IMG/VR virus record: IMGVR_UViG_3300034072_002211
Location: 1 to 64,000 of that record
DNA length: 64,000 bases
From: a virus
Direction: 5' to 3' (one strand)
The position numbers and the translations under genes were made by a program. How positions within the stretch are numbered: position 1 is the first letter of the stretch; each line of letters opens with the position of its first letter. This document shows positions 1-11,400 of this stretch, one piece after another. The notes under the pieces are model-generated. The model ran no database searches. It worked only from the letters and a program-made list of their open reading frames with translations, and was not told the DNA's origin.

Positions 1-2475
1 AGGTCGGATGGTAACGGCAACAGCTCGCCCAACACTGGCTTCTTCCTCTACTTCAAGCAGGGCACACTACAGAAGACCGACTATGCGATCTCTGAGCCAC
101 AGGAAAACCGCACCATCTATCTGGATACCCAGAACGTCAACGAAACTGACGTGTGGGTTCAGACGGTTGATGACTTTGGTTCGCTTCTGCCAAACGGTGA
201 TTGGACTCGTGTGGGTCACGTCCCCAGCGACGATCTCGTCAAGGTTCTGCTGACTACTGAGAACATCACCTACAACTCCATTGATCCAGAGGTTCAGACG
301 ATCTACCAGGTCGTTACTCAAGAACAGGACCGCGTTGCTCTGAGGTTTGGTGACGGTCGCTTCGGCAAGTCTCCAGTTGGCAACCTGCGCGTTTGGTATC
401 GTGTTTCTGCGAATCAGAACCTCAACATTCGTCCTGAAGACATGCAGGGCATTAGCATCCAGGTTCCTTTCTACGCACGCAACAATACCCAGAAGCGCGT
501 GACTTTCACCTTTGCGCTTCAGGAAGCTGTCAACAACAGCGTGGCAAGCGAGACCAACGCTGATATCCGTCGTCGCGCTGCTCGTGCGTATGGCACCCAG
601 GGTCGAATGGTGTCTGGCTCGGACTACAATGAGCTGCCAGTCCAGACCAATCTGGCCGTCAAGCTCAAGGCCGTGAACCGCGTTTATTCTGGCCAGAGCC
701 GTTTCATCGATCTCAACGACCCAACTGGTAACTATCAGAACACTCAGGTCTTTGCTGACGATGGTGCGTTCTACCTGCTGGAGAAGAACGATTCCGTGGA
801 AGTTGCCCACACTGTGGCTTCCGTGGAAGAGATGATGACCAACTATATCGCGACTGTGGCATCTAGTGTTCCTCTGCGCGACTTCTACAGCAACTGGCTC
901 TACAGAAATCTACCAGCAGACCAAATCTACTTGCCAACCTATAATCACTTCTCCAACGACTATACGGCGCGTTCCGATACCCGCCGCGAAGTTCGTGAGA
1001 ACCTAGAACTCAACCGCACCTTTGCTCTGGGCTTCAACAACGACCCAGCTGAAGGTTGGTATGTGCTGAGCTCTAGCGAGATCAACCCTGATCTCACCGC
1101 TGGTTATGAGTTTGGAACTACGGCAAACCCTGGTCCGAACAGCTGGCTCATCCATGTGGAATACACCAGTGGCTTCTGGCGTATTACCAACCGCGGCCTC
1201 AACTATGTCTTTGAGTCGGAGCAGGACTGCAAGTTCTTCTTTGTTAGCGACTACAAGAGCATTGACCCCAACACGGGTAAGGCCGGTTCGGACACCATCA
1301 CGTTGCTCAGGGCACCTAACAACTTCAACGGTGTTGTGCTCAAGCGTCCTGATCCCAACAACTCGGCGGTACTCCAGGATGTCAGGCTCTTTGAGGATCT
1401 GGTCCTCAAGCTTGAGGCACCATTTGTCTACGATGACGGCTTCCATGAGCCTTCGCGTGTCAAGGTGCGCTTCAACGATCGTCTGAGCGATGGTATTCCA
1501 GACTTTCCATACACCTACAAGGCACTCAAGAACCTCGATCCCAGCAAGAATGCGATTGTTCACTTGAACACCTATGATACTGACGGCTATCCAGTGCAGA
1601 AGCTAGTCAAGCGTCTGAGCACGGGTGAGAACGGTGTGATCACTGGTCAGCTGATGCCAGGTGTGTTTGGCTTTGTGGAGCGCGTTGAAGGTGGAAATCG
1701 TCTGGTGAGCATCTACAAGGGTAATCCCGCCTACTTGACGCCAAAGGCCGCTGATATGGTTCTTTTCCCTGGTAGTGATTCGCTTCCTGTCACTGACCGT
1801 GCCGCTGATTTCGTTTCGGTTTCGGGTGACAAGTTCACGGTTCAGGAAGGTATCAACGGTCTGATCTACAAGTGGCAGCATTTTGCTCCATCGAACCATC
1901 GCATCGACCCAGCAATCTCGAACATCATCGATATCTTTGTTCTCACTCGTGAGTATAATGATTCGATGATCAGCTGGCGCAACGCTGGTGCTGTCTTGGC
2001 TGATATGCCCAAGGCCCCCAGCGAACTCAACCTGAGGACCACGTTCAATCCTCTCGAGGAGTTCAAGATGTTCAGCGATGAAATCATCTGGCGTCCGGTG
2101 AAGTTCAAGCTGCTCTTTGGACAGAGTGCTGCTCCTCAGTATCAGAGCAAGTTCAAGATTGTTAAGCTGGCGGGCACCGCAATGTCCGATGGTGAAATCA
2201 AGAGCCAGGTCATCGAAGCCATCCGAGATTTCTTCGATGTAAATAACTGGGAATTTGGTGAGACGTTCTTCTTCTCTGAGTTGGGTGCCTACATTCACAG
2301 GCGCCTCAGCACTTCGATTTCGAGCGTTGAAATTGTTCCAGTTCTCAATGATAGTTACTTTGGTAACTTGCGTGAAATTAGGTGCGCTCCCGACGAGCTG
2401 TTCTTCGCAACGGCACAGGTCAGTGACATTGACATCATCAGCGCAAACACGCCAACGAACCTCAGGATTAGGTAA
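1..2475 (+). CDS. Baseplate wedge protein, T4 gp6-like (5' partial)
   Basis: The frame is open from base 1, so the N-terminus lies outside the window; 824 residues are visible, ending at TAA (2473-2475). The C-terminal part holds a stretch (around nt 2190-2350) with a helix ending in 'RDFFDVNNWEFGETFFFSEL' followed by 'VEIVP'. This matches the pattern of gp6/gpJ-type baseplate wedge proteins, where a C-terminal domain packs between wedges. T4 gp6 is 660 residues, so this is a longer version of the kind seen in marine T4-like phages. Family knowledge would place it in the wedge arms of the baseplate ring. The next gene starts inside its stop codon (TAATG), so the two are translationally coupled. 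The family call rests on the C-terminal pattern and gene order; the middle of the protein is not recognisable by eye. Confidence 0.65.
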   Translation, partial: RSDGNGNSSPNTGFFLYFKQGTLQKTDYAISEPQENRTIYLDTQNVNETDVWVQTVDDFGSLLPNGDWTRVGHVPSDDLVKVLLTTENITYNSIDPEVQTIYQVVTQEQDRVALRFGDGRFGKSPVGNLRVWYRVSANQNLNIRPEDMQGISIQVPFYARNNTQKRVTFTFALQEAVNNSVASETNADIRRRAARAYGTQGRMVSGSDYNELPVQTNLAVKLKAVNRVYSGQSRFIDLNDPTGNYQNTQVFADDGAFYLLEKNDSVEVAHTVASVEEMMTNYIATVASSVPLRDFYSNWLYRNLPADQIYLPTYNHFSNDYTARSDTRREVRENLELNRTFALGFNNDPAEGWYVLSSSEINPDLTAGYEFGTTANPGPNSWLIHVEYTSGFWRITNRGLNYVFESEQDCKFFFVSDYKSIDPNTGKAGSDTITLLRAPNNFNGVVLKRPDPNNSAVLQDVRLFEDLVLKLEAPFVYDDGFHEPSRVKVRFNDRLSDGIPDFPYTYKALKNLDPSKNAIVHLNTYDTDGYPVQKLVKRLSTGENGVITGQLMPGVFGFVERVEGGNRLVSIYKGNPAYLTPKAADMVLFPGSDSLPVTDRAADFVSVSGDKFTVQEGINGLIYKWQHFAPSNHRIDPAISNIIDIFVLTREYNDSMISWRNAGAVLADMPKAPSELNLRTTFNPLEEFKMFSDEIIWRPVKFKLLFGQSAAPQYQSKFKIVKLAGTAMSDGEIKSQVIEAIRDFFDVNNWEFGETFFFSELGAYIHRRLSTSISSVEIVPVLNDSYFGNLREIRCAPDELFFATAQVSDIDIISANTPTNLRIR

Positions 2476-5400
2476 TGGCCAAGAAGACTAATCGTAACCC
2501 ATTCGCGTTCACTCCGATTGTCCTGGATCAGGACAACCATGAGAAGCGCCGCGTCATCAAGCAGCTTCCTGCTGTCCATCAGACTGAAACGCTTCAGAAG
2601 TTCTTTGGCGCTTCCTTGGATCATCTCTTTGATCCAGGTAAGGGTAAGCCAATCAATGGTTACGTGGGTCAGAAGCCTCTTTGGTATGATCCTGATCAGG
2701 ACTATTACCTCGAAGAGGGAACGGACGACCGCACCTTCTACCAGCTGGAAGCCAGCATGGTCAGCAAGAACGTCGAGGGTCAGCTCACTGACCTTCTGCC
2801 TTATCCTGATCTGGTTAACCAGCTGCGCTTCCAGGGCGCTCTGACGAACAACCACAACAGGTTGTTCTCGCAGGATTTCTACACCTGGTGCCCACCCATC
2901 GATCTGGACAAGATTGTCAACTTCCGCCAGTATGTCTGGCTTCCAATTGACGACGTCGCACCAACGAGCACCTTTGAAGACGGTCAGACCGACGGTTGGA
3001 TCCTAGCCGATGGTACCCCAGCCCCTGTGAGTGGTCCATACTCAGGAATCAACAAGTTCGTTGGTCGATTCGCTGGCACTCCAGCTGGCGATCAGGTTGT
3101 CAGCAAGACCTTCACGCTGAATAGCGCAATCACGACTGCTAATGCTCAGTTCGACTTCCTTAAGTTGGACTCGTGGGACTACGCTGGCGGCTCTGCTGGT
3201 GTTCGTGAGCGTTTGGTCGTTTACATCAACGATCAGGTTGCTTTTGAATTCACCCCAGTTGGTATCTCAGGTGAAGGCGGTCTAAGCCTCGGTAGTGGCA
3301 CGATTTCGCTCGGCGATATTACCGGCACCTACAACGTGACCTCACCAGGTGTTGACACTCACCTGGGCGCTTCGGCGACTTGGACTGATCGCGTTTATCG
3401 TGTTACGGTCAATCTCACTGGCACTGGTAAGACCTTCAAGCTTGGCTTTGGTTCCACTACCAACCAGGCCATCGATGACGAATCGCTTGGTATCGACAAC
3501 GTTCGCGTTTGGCAGTCCAGCAAGACTGGTATTGAACTCAACGGTCCGACTCACAAGAGCATCAGTCCTGGAACCACCAAGGACTACTTCCTGCCAGGAT
3601 ATGGTCCAACCGGCGATCCTGAGCTTAAGAAGTTCTACGATCTCAGCATCCTGACTGACAAGCTGATCCATGCTGAAGTCGATGGCGTCTCGAGGTCGTT
3701 CACTTACGTTCCGGGTCAGGACAAGATCACCTTTGACCAGCGCCCAGCTGCTGACGCGGAAGTCTCGATCTCTGTTTATAGCGATCTTGAGAATAACGCC
3801 ATTGGCCTGCCAAACGCACGTCCCGAAGCTTTCGGTGGTGTTCAGCTGAGCTCTGGTATGAGGGTGATCATTACCCTCGATCGCAACTCGGATTTCAAGA
3901 AGAGCAACGTCTATATTGTTGAAGGCGTTGGTAGCAGCATCTTCCTCATCAAGGAAGAAGATTGGGGCGCGGGCGCAGCACCTGACTATATGGTCATGGC
4001 CCGTGGCGCAGCAAACCGAAATGAGTGGTCCACCCGTAACCGTTGGTTCCATGTCAGCACTCTGCCTGACAACATGGATCCAGACTATGTGTTGAAGCAG
4101 AGGGCAACTCGTCCAATCATTGAGTTCAACAGGGATCTGGAACTCTACAACTATGGTCTGCGTCGTCGACTCGACGTTGATCTGGTCGTGGAGAACATTG
4201 AAGACCTCAATGGTTACATGAACCAGTTTCCACAGGATGTGACGCTCGGTGGTGTTCGCATCACCACTCGCGGAACCACTCTGATCAATGTTGCGGCAGT
4301 TAACCCACGCACTGGCACCACCTACGGTGACGTGTCGAGCATCCGCGTGATGGTCCGCAACACCGTGAACCCACTGCTGAACAACAATGTCCTGGTTCTG
4401 GTAAACCAGGGTGGTGCTCTCAAGTTGATCCTTGAAACTGATGGTGAGAATCCATCGGGTGAGCCAGTTTACGGTGAAGTGTTCAACGTTCTGCTGGGCA
4501 GCTACTCGGGCAAGAACCTACACTGGGATGGTACCAACTGGGTTGAAAGCCAGCACAAGGTTAAGGCTAATCAGGCTCCTCTGTTTGAGCTCTATGATCT
4601 CAACGGCAACAGCCTGCGCGATGAGGGTCTCTATCCCAACAGCACTTTCAAGGGTTCGCGACTGTTTGGCTACAGGATTGACACTACTGGTTCGCGCATT
4701 GCGGATCAGGCACTTGGCTTGCCACTGATTCACGACAACAAGGGTCAGATCCAGTTTGAGAACTATCTCTCGACTGAGACCTACCAGTATGTGGTGGGCG
4801 GCAAGTTCCTCGATATCGTGGGCTTCTACTTCCACAAGGTCGGCAATATCGACGCTGAGCTAGAGACTCTGAGTAACGACTGGTATAAGGCTCCAACTCA
4901 GACTCGCCAGTTCATGGTTGACCGTTATGTGAGCGATGGCCGCACCAAGCTCTTCAACATCAGCCAGAACGCACAGGACATCACAGTGACCCGAGGTCGC
5001 GTGAATGAGAGCAAGTCCTTCGAGCGCACCACGCTGGTTGAAGACAAGGACTTTATCCGCGTTGGTCGTCAGATCATGATCATCAACATCCAGCTGGGTG
5101 ATGTGATTGAGATCCGCACCTACAGCTCTGAGAATCCACCGGCTGATGCCAAGGGTCACTATGAGGTTCCTCTGAACCTGCAGGCTAACCCAGACAACGC
5201 TGAGGTCGATTTCATGACCAAGGGCGACTTCTACGATCACTTCAGTGAGATCATGAAGAAGCAGGCTGGTTTCAAGGGTGCTGAATACAGCGACAACAAT
5301 TTCCGTGACACCCCCAAGGCGCCAAACCTCGGCACGCATATCATTCAGCACTCTGCTGGTCTGCTGAAGACCATGTTGCTGGCTGGTAACTCGCAGCTGG

Positions 5401-8400
5401 ATATTACCGCAGCTATCCGTTATGCTGATGCTGAGTATGCTCGCTTCAAGGACAAGTTCCAGAAGAAGATCCTCAGCTACACCTTCACTGGTCGTCTCGC
5501 AAATGCCGAGAACTATGACGTGTGGATCAACACGGCACTGGATGAGCTGAACAAGGGCAAGACCAAGCACTTTGCGTTCTACCTTTCGGGTATGGCGCAG
5601 AACGAGTCCAACCGTCTGCCAACGTTCATCCCACCAACTCCAAGTTTCCTCGGCGTCTACCCTCTGTATGCCCCTGAGCTGATCTCTCAGGAGGTCGAGG
5701 GCGCGGACGATGTCTGGTTCGTTCGAGGCCATGATGGTTCTCTGACCCTGGGTGAGAACGAAACTTGCGCCCGTGTGCTCCATGCTCTCGAGCTCAGGAT
5801 CTTCGACAGCGTTACGGCAACTGTTCGCTTGCGTGACCGTCCTGCTTGTGACTTCCAGGAAGCCTATAGTGATCAGTATCGAACCAACGAGTATTCCTAT
5901 GAGGAATACCTACAGGTTCTGCGCCCATCCTTTGAGCGTTGGAGCGTTGCTTACCGTCAGGATTACAAGGTCAACGACCTATCGGATACCACTATTGAGT
6001 CCAAGATCAACCGTAAGGCGAATCCTTGGATGTGGAACTGGTCGTCGGTCCCAATGGCCAATGGTCAGAGTGTCCCAGGTCACTGGCGTGGTATCTATGA
6101 GAAGTTCTATGGCACTCAGCGTCCTGATCTGACGCCTTGGGAAAGCCTAGGCTTTGCGATCAAGCCAGAATGGTGGGATGACCGTTATGGTCCAGCGCCT
6201 TACACCAGCGAGAACCTTGTTCTCTGGGATGATTTGGAGCAGGGTTATATCCATGAGGGTGAACGTCGCGGTATCAATGCCAAGTGGGCTCGCCCAGGTC
6301 TTCAGCAGTTCATGCCTGTTGACGCAAGGGGTCGCCTGCGCCACCCTGGTCCTCGCGATTTGATTGCTTACAATAATGTGACTGCTGACACTGATCTCAG
6401 CTACATTCCAGACCCAACCTACTTCACTGAAGAAAACGGCGGTGGCTGGTTCTGGAAGGTTGAGAACGACACCTACTTGGGTGATGAAGTCCGTGGTCGC
6501 TTTGAGACCAAGGCCGAAGCACTGGCTGACTACGTTCGCTCCTGGGAAGACCGTCACGATGACGGGGTGCTGGGTTGTGGCATCTGTCCTCAGGTTCCTC
6601 TTTACAGCGATCGCGCTGCTGACTGGAACTTTGGTGATATTGGTCCAGTGGAGCAGACTTGGAGGCGTTCGAGCGCATTCGCATTCGCTGCCGCAACTGC
6701 CGGCTATCTCATGAAGCCAGCAAAGTTCGTTGAGCTGGGCTGGAACACCCAGGACATTGGTCTGTTCTTCAAGAACACTCCAAACGAGCAGTGGCTGAAT
6801 CAGGATACCAAGGGCCGCCCACAGCATCGTGAGCTGCAGGTTCATGGCGAAGTCTTGGAAGATCTCAGCCTCGTGACTAAGGTTGGTATTCAGCAGTGGG
6901 TCAGTGACCTGCTCGCCAGCAAGAACACCGCAATCAACGAGAACTTCGCAACTCGCGTGCGCGGTCTGGGTTCACAGCTCAGCTATAAGGTGGCCGGTTT
7001 CACTGATAGCCAGACTCTGGTTGCAGTTACTGACGCATTTGGCCGCGTGCCAAGTGAAGATATCACTATCTCGCTCTACAGGTCACCAAGCATTCGTGAG
7101 GAAACCTACAGTGGTGTGGCAATTGAATACACCGGTCGTGGATATGAGATCTACGGTTATGACGCACTGAATCCTTACTTCAGTGTGATGGCTCCTGCCA
7201 TCCACGCTGGTAGGATCAGTGTTGGTGACGGCGCCAAGAGCGCAGCGGTTCCAAACTGGAACCCAGGCACCTATTACAGCGTTGATATCACGGTCAAGTA
7301 TCAGGACAACTTCTATCGTTCCAACAAGACCCACACCAGCTCTAGCTTCTTTGAGCCTGAGTTCTGGACGCAGGTTGCTCGCCCTCAGTATGCTGATGGT
7401 TCCACTCTGCTTTGGTATCTCGAGGGTGAACTAGACCCTGTTGCTGAGAAGATTGCCTATGGCACCGTGCTCAAGACGCCACAGGATGTCGCTGACTTCC
7501 TCAATGGCTACCAGCGTTACCTGGAATCTCGTGGCTGGATCTTTGAAAATCTGGGCGAGGATGAACAGGAAGTTCGCGATTGGAAGCAGGCACTGAAGAG
7601 CTTCATCACTTGGAGCCGCGCAGATGTTCGTCAGCCAGGCGATTACATCACTTTGAGCCCAAGCAGCAAGCTGGTTCGTTTCGCTACGGATCAGGGCACT
7701 ATTCAGCCCATCGAGCAGATCATCAATGGTCTCTATGCGATTGTGGATCAGAATGGCCAGCCCATTGACAGCCAGGCAACTCGCGTGGTTCGCAACGATG
7801 GCAACATCACAGTGACCTGTGACGCGTCTACGAGCGGCATCTTTGGTCTGAGGCTCTACGTAAGTGAACTGGAGCATGTTCTGGTCTTCAACAACAAGAC
7901 CATCTTCGGCGATACCATTTACTCGCCGCTGCTGAACATCAAGCAGCCACGTATTCGCCTTCAGGGCTTCAAGACTGTTGGCTGGAAGGGTCGCATTGAC
8001 GCCCCTGGTTTCATCGTTACTGGTGACCGTCTGACGCCAAACTTTGAACGTGCGGCTGACGACTTCCGTCGCTTCTTCGACATTGAATCCATGGAGAACA
8101 AGAAGCTTCAGGACCGTGCGCGTGCGAACTTTGGTTATGAGGAAAAGGAATACCTCAACAACCTGCTGCTCACCCCAACGAACCAGTTTGAGTTCTATCA
8201 GGGCATGATTCAGCAGAAGGGTTCTTCGACCTCGATGCGCCGTCTCCTGCGCTCCAACTTCATCCGCCACAACAAGGGCCTGAAGCTGTTCGAGGAGTGG
8301 GCATTCCGCGTTGGTGATTACGGCGGCCAGGAGGTTACGCCGCAGCTGGATATCCAGATTCGCCAAAGCGAGTTCAAGCACAACCCACAGCTGATTCAGT

Positions 8401-11400
8401 TCAGCAATGCTGTGACGCCAAACACCTATGGTATCATCGACGTGGTGGACCTCAATGTGGGTCAGGACAACCGCGCACTTGATGATCGTTGGCACTGGCG
8501 CCCAGACATGAAGGCAATTGAATGGCCACTCCGTGACTTCGGTCAGGGCGATGCTCCTCTGCCAACTGCTGGCTATGTGAACCTCGATGAAGTCCGCTTC
8601 ACAGTTGCCACCAAGGCTGAGTTTGAGGACTTCTTCGGTCAGCAAGAAGCTACCGATGAGCCCCTGGAAGCAGGCGACCGCGTTTGGGTTTACGGCATCG
8701 GTTCTGGCAAGCCAGAGGATTCGTGGATGACCTACAAGTTCCACGACACTGGTTACAACATCCTGAACACCTTTATGCCAACCTTTGAGGGTCAGGGCAC
8801 TGTGGTTCAGTTGGACCAGAACATCAAGGGTTATCAGAACGCTGACACAAACCCATGGAACACCACGTTCTATGTGGCTCAGCCTCTGCTGGCAGGTGAA
8901 AACGACGAGAATGGTAACGCAATCTCGGGCGAAATGCTGGTTCTCAAGAACCTCCAGGATGCTGACGTTAACCCACGCACTACCTACAAGCCAAGGGTGC
9001 TGGGCAAGGCAAAGCTGGCTCTCACTGGAACCAGTGGCACCACCGGCTTTGTGATGGGCTTCACTCCTGAGGCTCAGCAGATGATCCACAGGATCAAGGT
9101 TATTGTCGATGAACCATTCGCTGAGGGTTCCACGTTTGAGCTGGGATACCAGAACGACTTGGATGCTTTCGTGGCTATCCGTGAGGAAGATCAGAGGGAC
9201 ATTTATCCAACCAACTACGACAACGAAGCGGTGTTGGTTCAGACCCCTGCGACGTCCTACATGCCACCAAACGTCTCGACTGCTGACGTTGAATTGATCC
9301 GTGTGGGTCGAGTCTCGAACTTCTGTGCTCAGACGGTGGTTGAATGGTATTGGACCCGCAGCGACGGTTCTACGGCAAATGGCTCGGTGACGTTCCTGCG
9401 TCCTAGCGACGTTGTTGGTGACACTGACACGGATGATGCCTACCTGCAGACCATCCAGCTGCCAGTTACCCCTTCTGCTATGTCGGGCACATTGAGGGTT
9501 GTGACCAACGGTGTTCAGACTGACGTTCAGGTTCTGACTTTCCTCCGCACAAACCAGGCCGGCATCAACTCGGTTGATCTGACCCGTGCTGCTACCTATG
9601 AGTTCAGCCGCGCTGTCGGTATGTCCATGTATCCATGGAACACCAACACGGCTGGTGCTGATCGCGAGATGATCGCAACTCTGAACAGCCTTGGCACGCA
9701 GGGTTCTTTGCGCGTTGAGGTCGACTACTTCTACGTCAAGGGTTTTGAGCTTACCGAAGTGCTTAACGGCGCTGTGGTTCCAGCAACTTCCAACGTTGAT
9801 GGCGGCACCGCTGATGTGTTCACTTGGATTAAGACTCGCTACCCAAGCCTGAACGGCATCTCGGGTGCCCTACAGGACGGCGATCTTATTGAGGTTGACT
9901 CGGCACATGACACCCCAGGTCGTTGGGCTGTCTACAAGAAGGTCGTCAGTGAGTGGACCATCGTGCGTCGTCAGAATCGCAAGATCAACAGCGATCTCCT
10001 GACTAGCGCAGGTATCTTCAACAGCCAGGAGAACAAGCTCAAGCTGATTCTTCAGGTCTATGATCCCTACAAGGGCTTCATCCCAGGTGTCGCTGATCGC
10101 GAACTGGAATTCAAGACCTTTAACGATCCTGCGGTTTACAATGACGGTCGTATGATCTGGGGTAAGGAACAGGTTGGTAAGCTGTGGTGGGACCTCAGCG
10201 CTGTTCGCTATCTCGATTATGAAATCTATGACTCTTGGAAGTCGAATGACCACAGTGGTGTAAACTACCGCTGGAAGAACTGGGGCCGTGTTGCTCCAAA
10301 CTCCAGCGTGGATATCTACCAGTGGGTCAGGAGTCCAGTTGCTCCAAATGGCTGGTCTGACTACGTTGAGAGCAAGGCTGATCTGAAGATTGACAACAAG
10401 CCAACTGGCACTGTCGAGGAAGACGCCAAGTATGTCACCGCCACTGAGTGGAATGATGATATCCAAGCTGACGAGACAATCTATTACTTTTGGGTTAAGA
10501 ACCCAACGGTTGTTCCAACTCTGCCTTCGCGCAAGCTGTCGGCAAAGCAGGTCAGCAACATCCTCACGGATCCAGCAGCCAACGACATTCCGTTCTTTGC
10601 GGTCATTGACACCAACAAGGTGATCGTAGGTGGTATCAAGCAGTTCCTCAACGAAACTGATACGGTGCTCAAGATCAAGTGGCTCAAGGATGCTGAGATC
10701 ACCAACAACCACCACAAGCAGTGGATGATTCTGCGTGAGGAAGACGAGCGCAACACCATCAACGACACGCTATGGAACAAGATGCGTGACTCGCTGGTTG
10801 GTTGGGACTCGACTCAGAAGTATGTGCCTGATGAGAAGCTACCAGGGGCTCAGCAGATTGGTGCTATGGTTCGTCCTCGCCAGAGCTGGTTCCCAGCTGA
10901 TGCTTCGCCAAATGGCGGGCAGCGTCCAAGTCGTAGCGCCCGCGCGGCATTCGTGGATTGTCTGAATGACATCCTGAGTGAGCAGCCGTTCATCGACCAG
11001 TGGTATAACTGGAGCGAAGTGTTTGACAAGGGTGAGAACCTGCCAGCACCAGACCGCTACATCACCACTGCGCTGGATCTTGTTGATCTTCGCAACTTGC
11101 TGCCAGCGGCACGCAATATGGTTCAGCCCGGCGAATGCGTGCTCATTCAGAACACTGCAGAAGCTGCTGGTTTCTGGACCCTGTGGAAGCTGGTTGAAAT
11201 TGCTGGCCAGCGCCAGTTTATCCTCGAGGACTTCCAGAAGTGGAGGATGCAGGAGGGCGAACTGTGGAGTCTTGCTGATTGGTATGCTGATGGTTGGTCG
11301 GCTAAGAACTTCCCCAACTATCGTTTCCCAACCACTGCGGCACGCGATGCGGCAGGTAACTTGGACGTGACTCTGCTGAAGGGCACGTTGGTTCAGATTG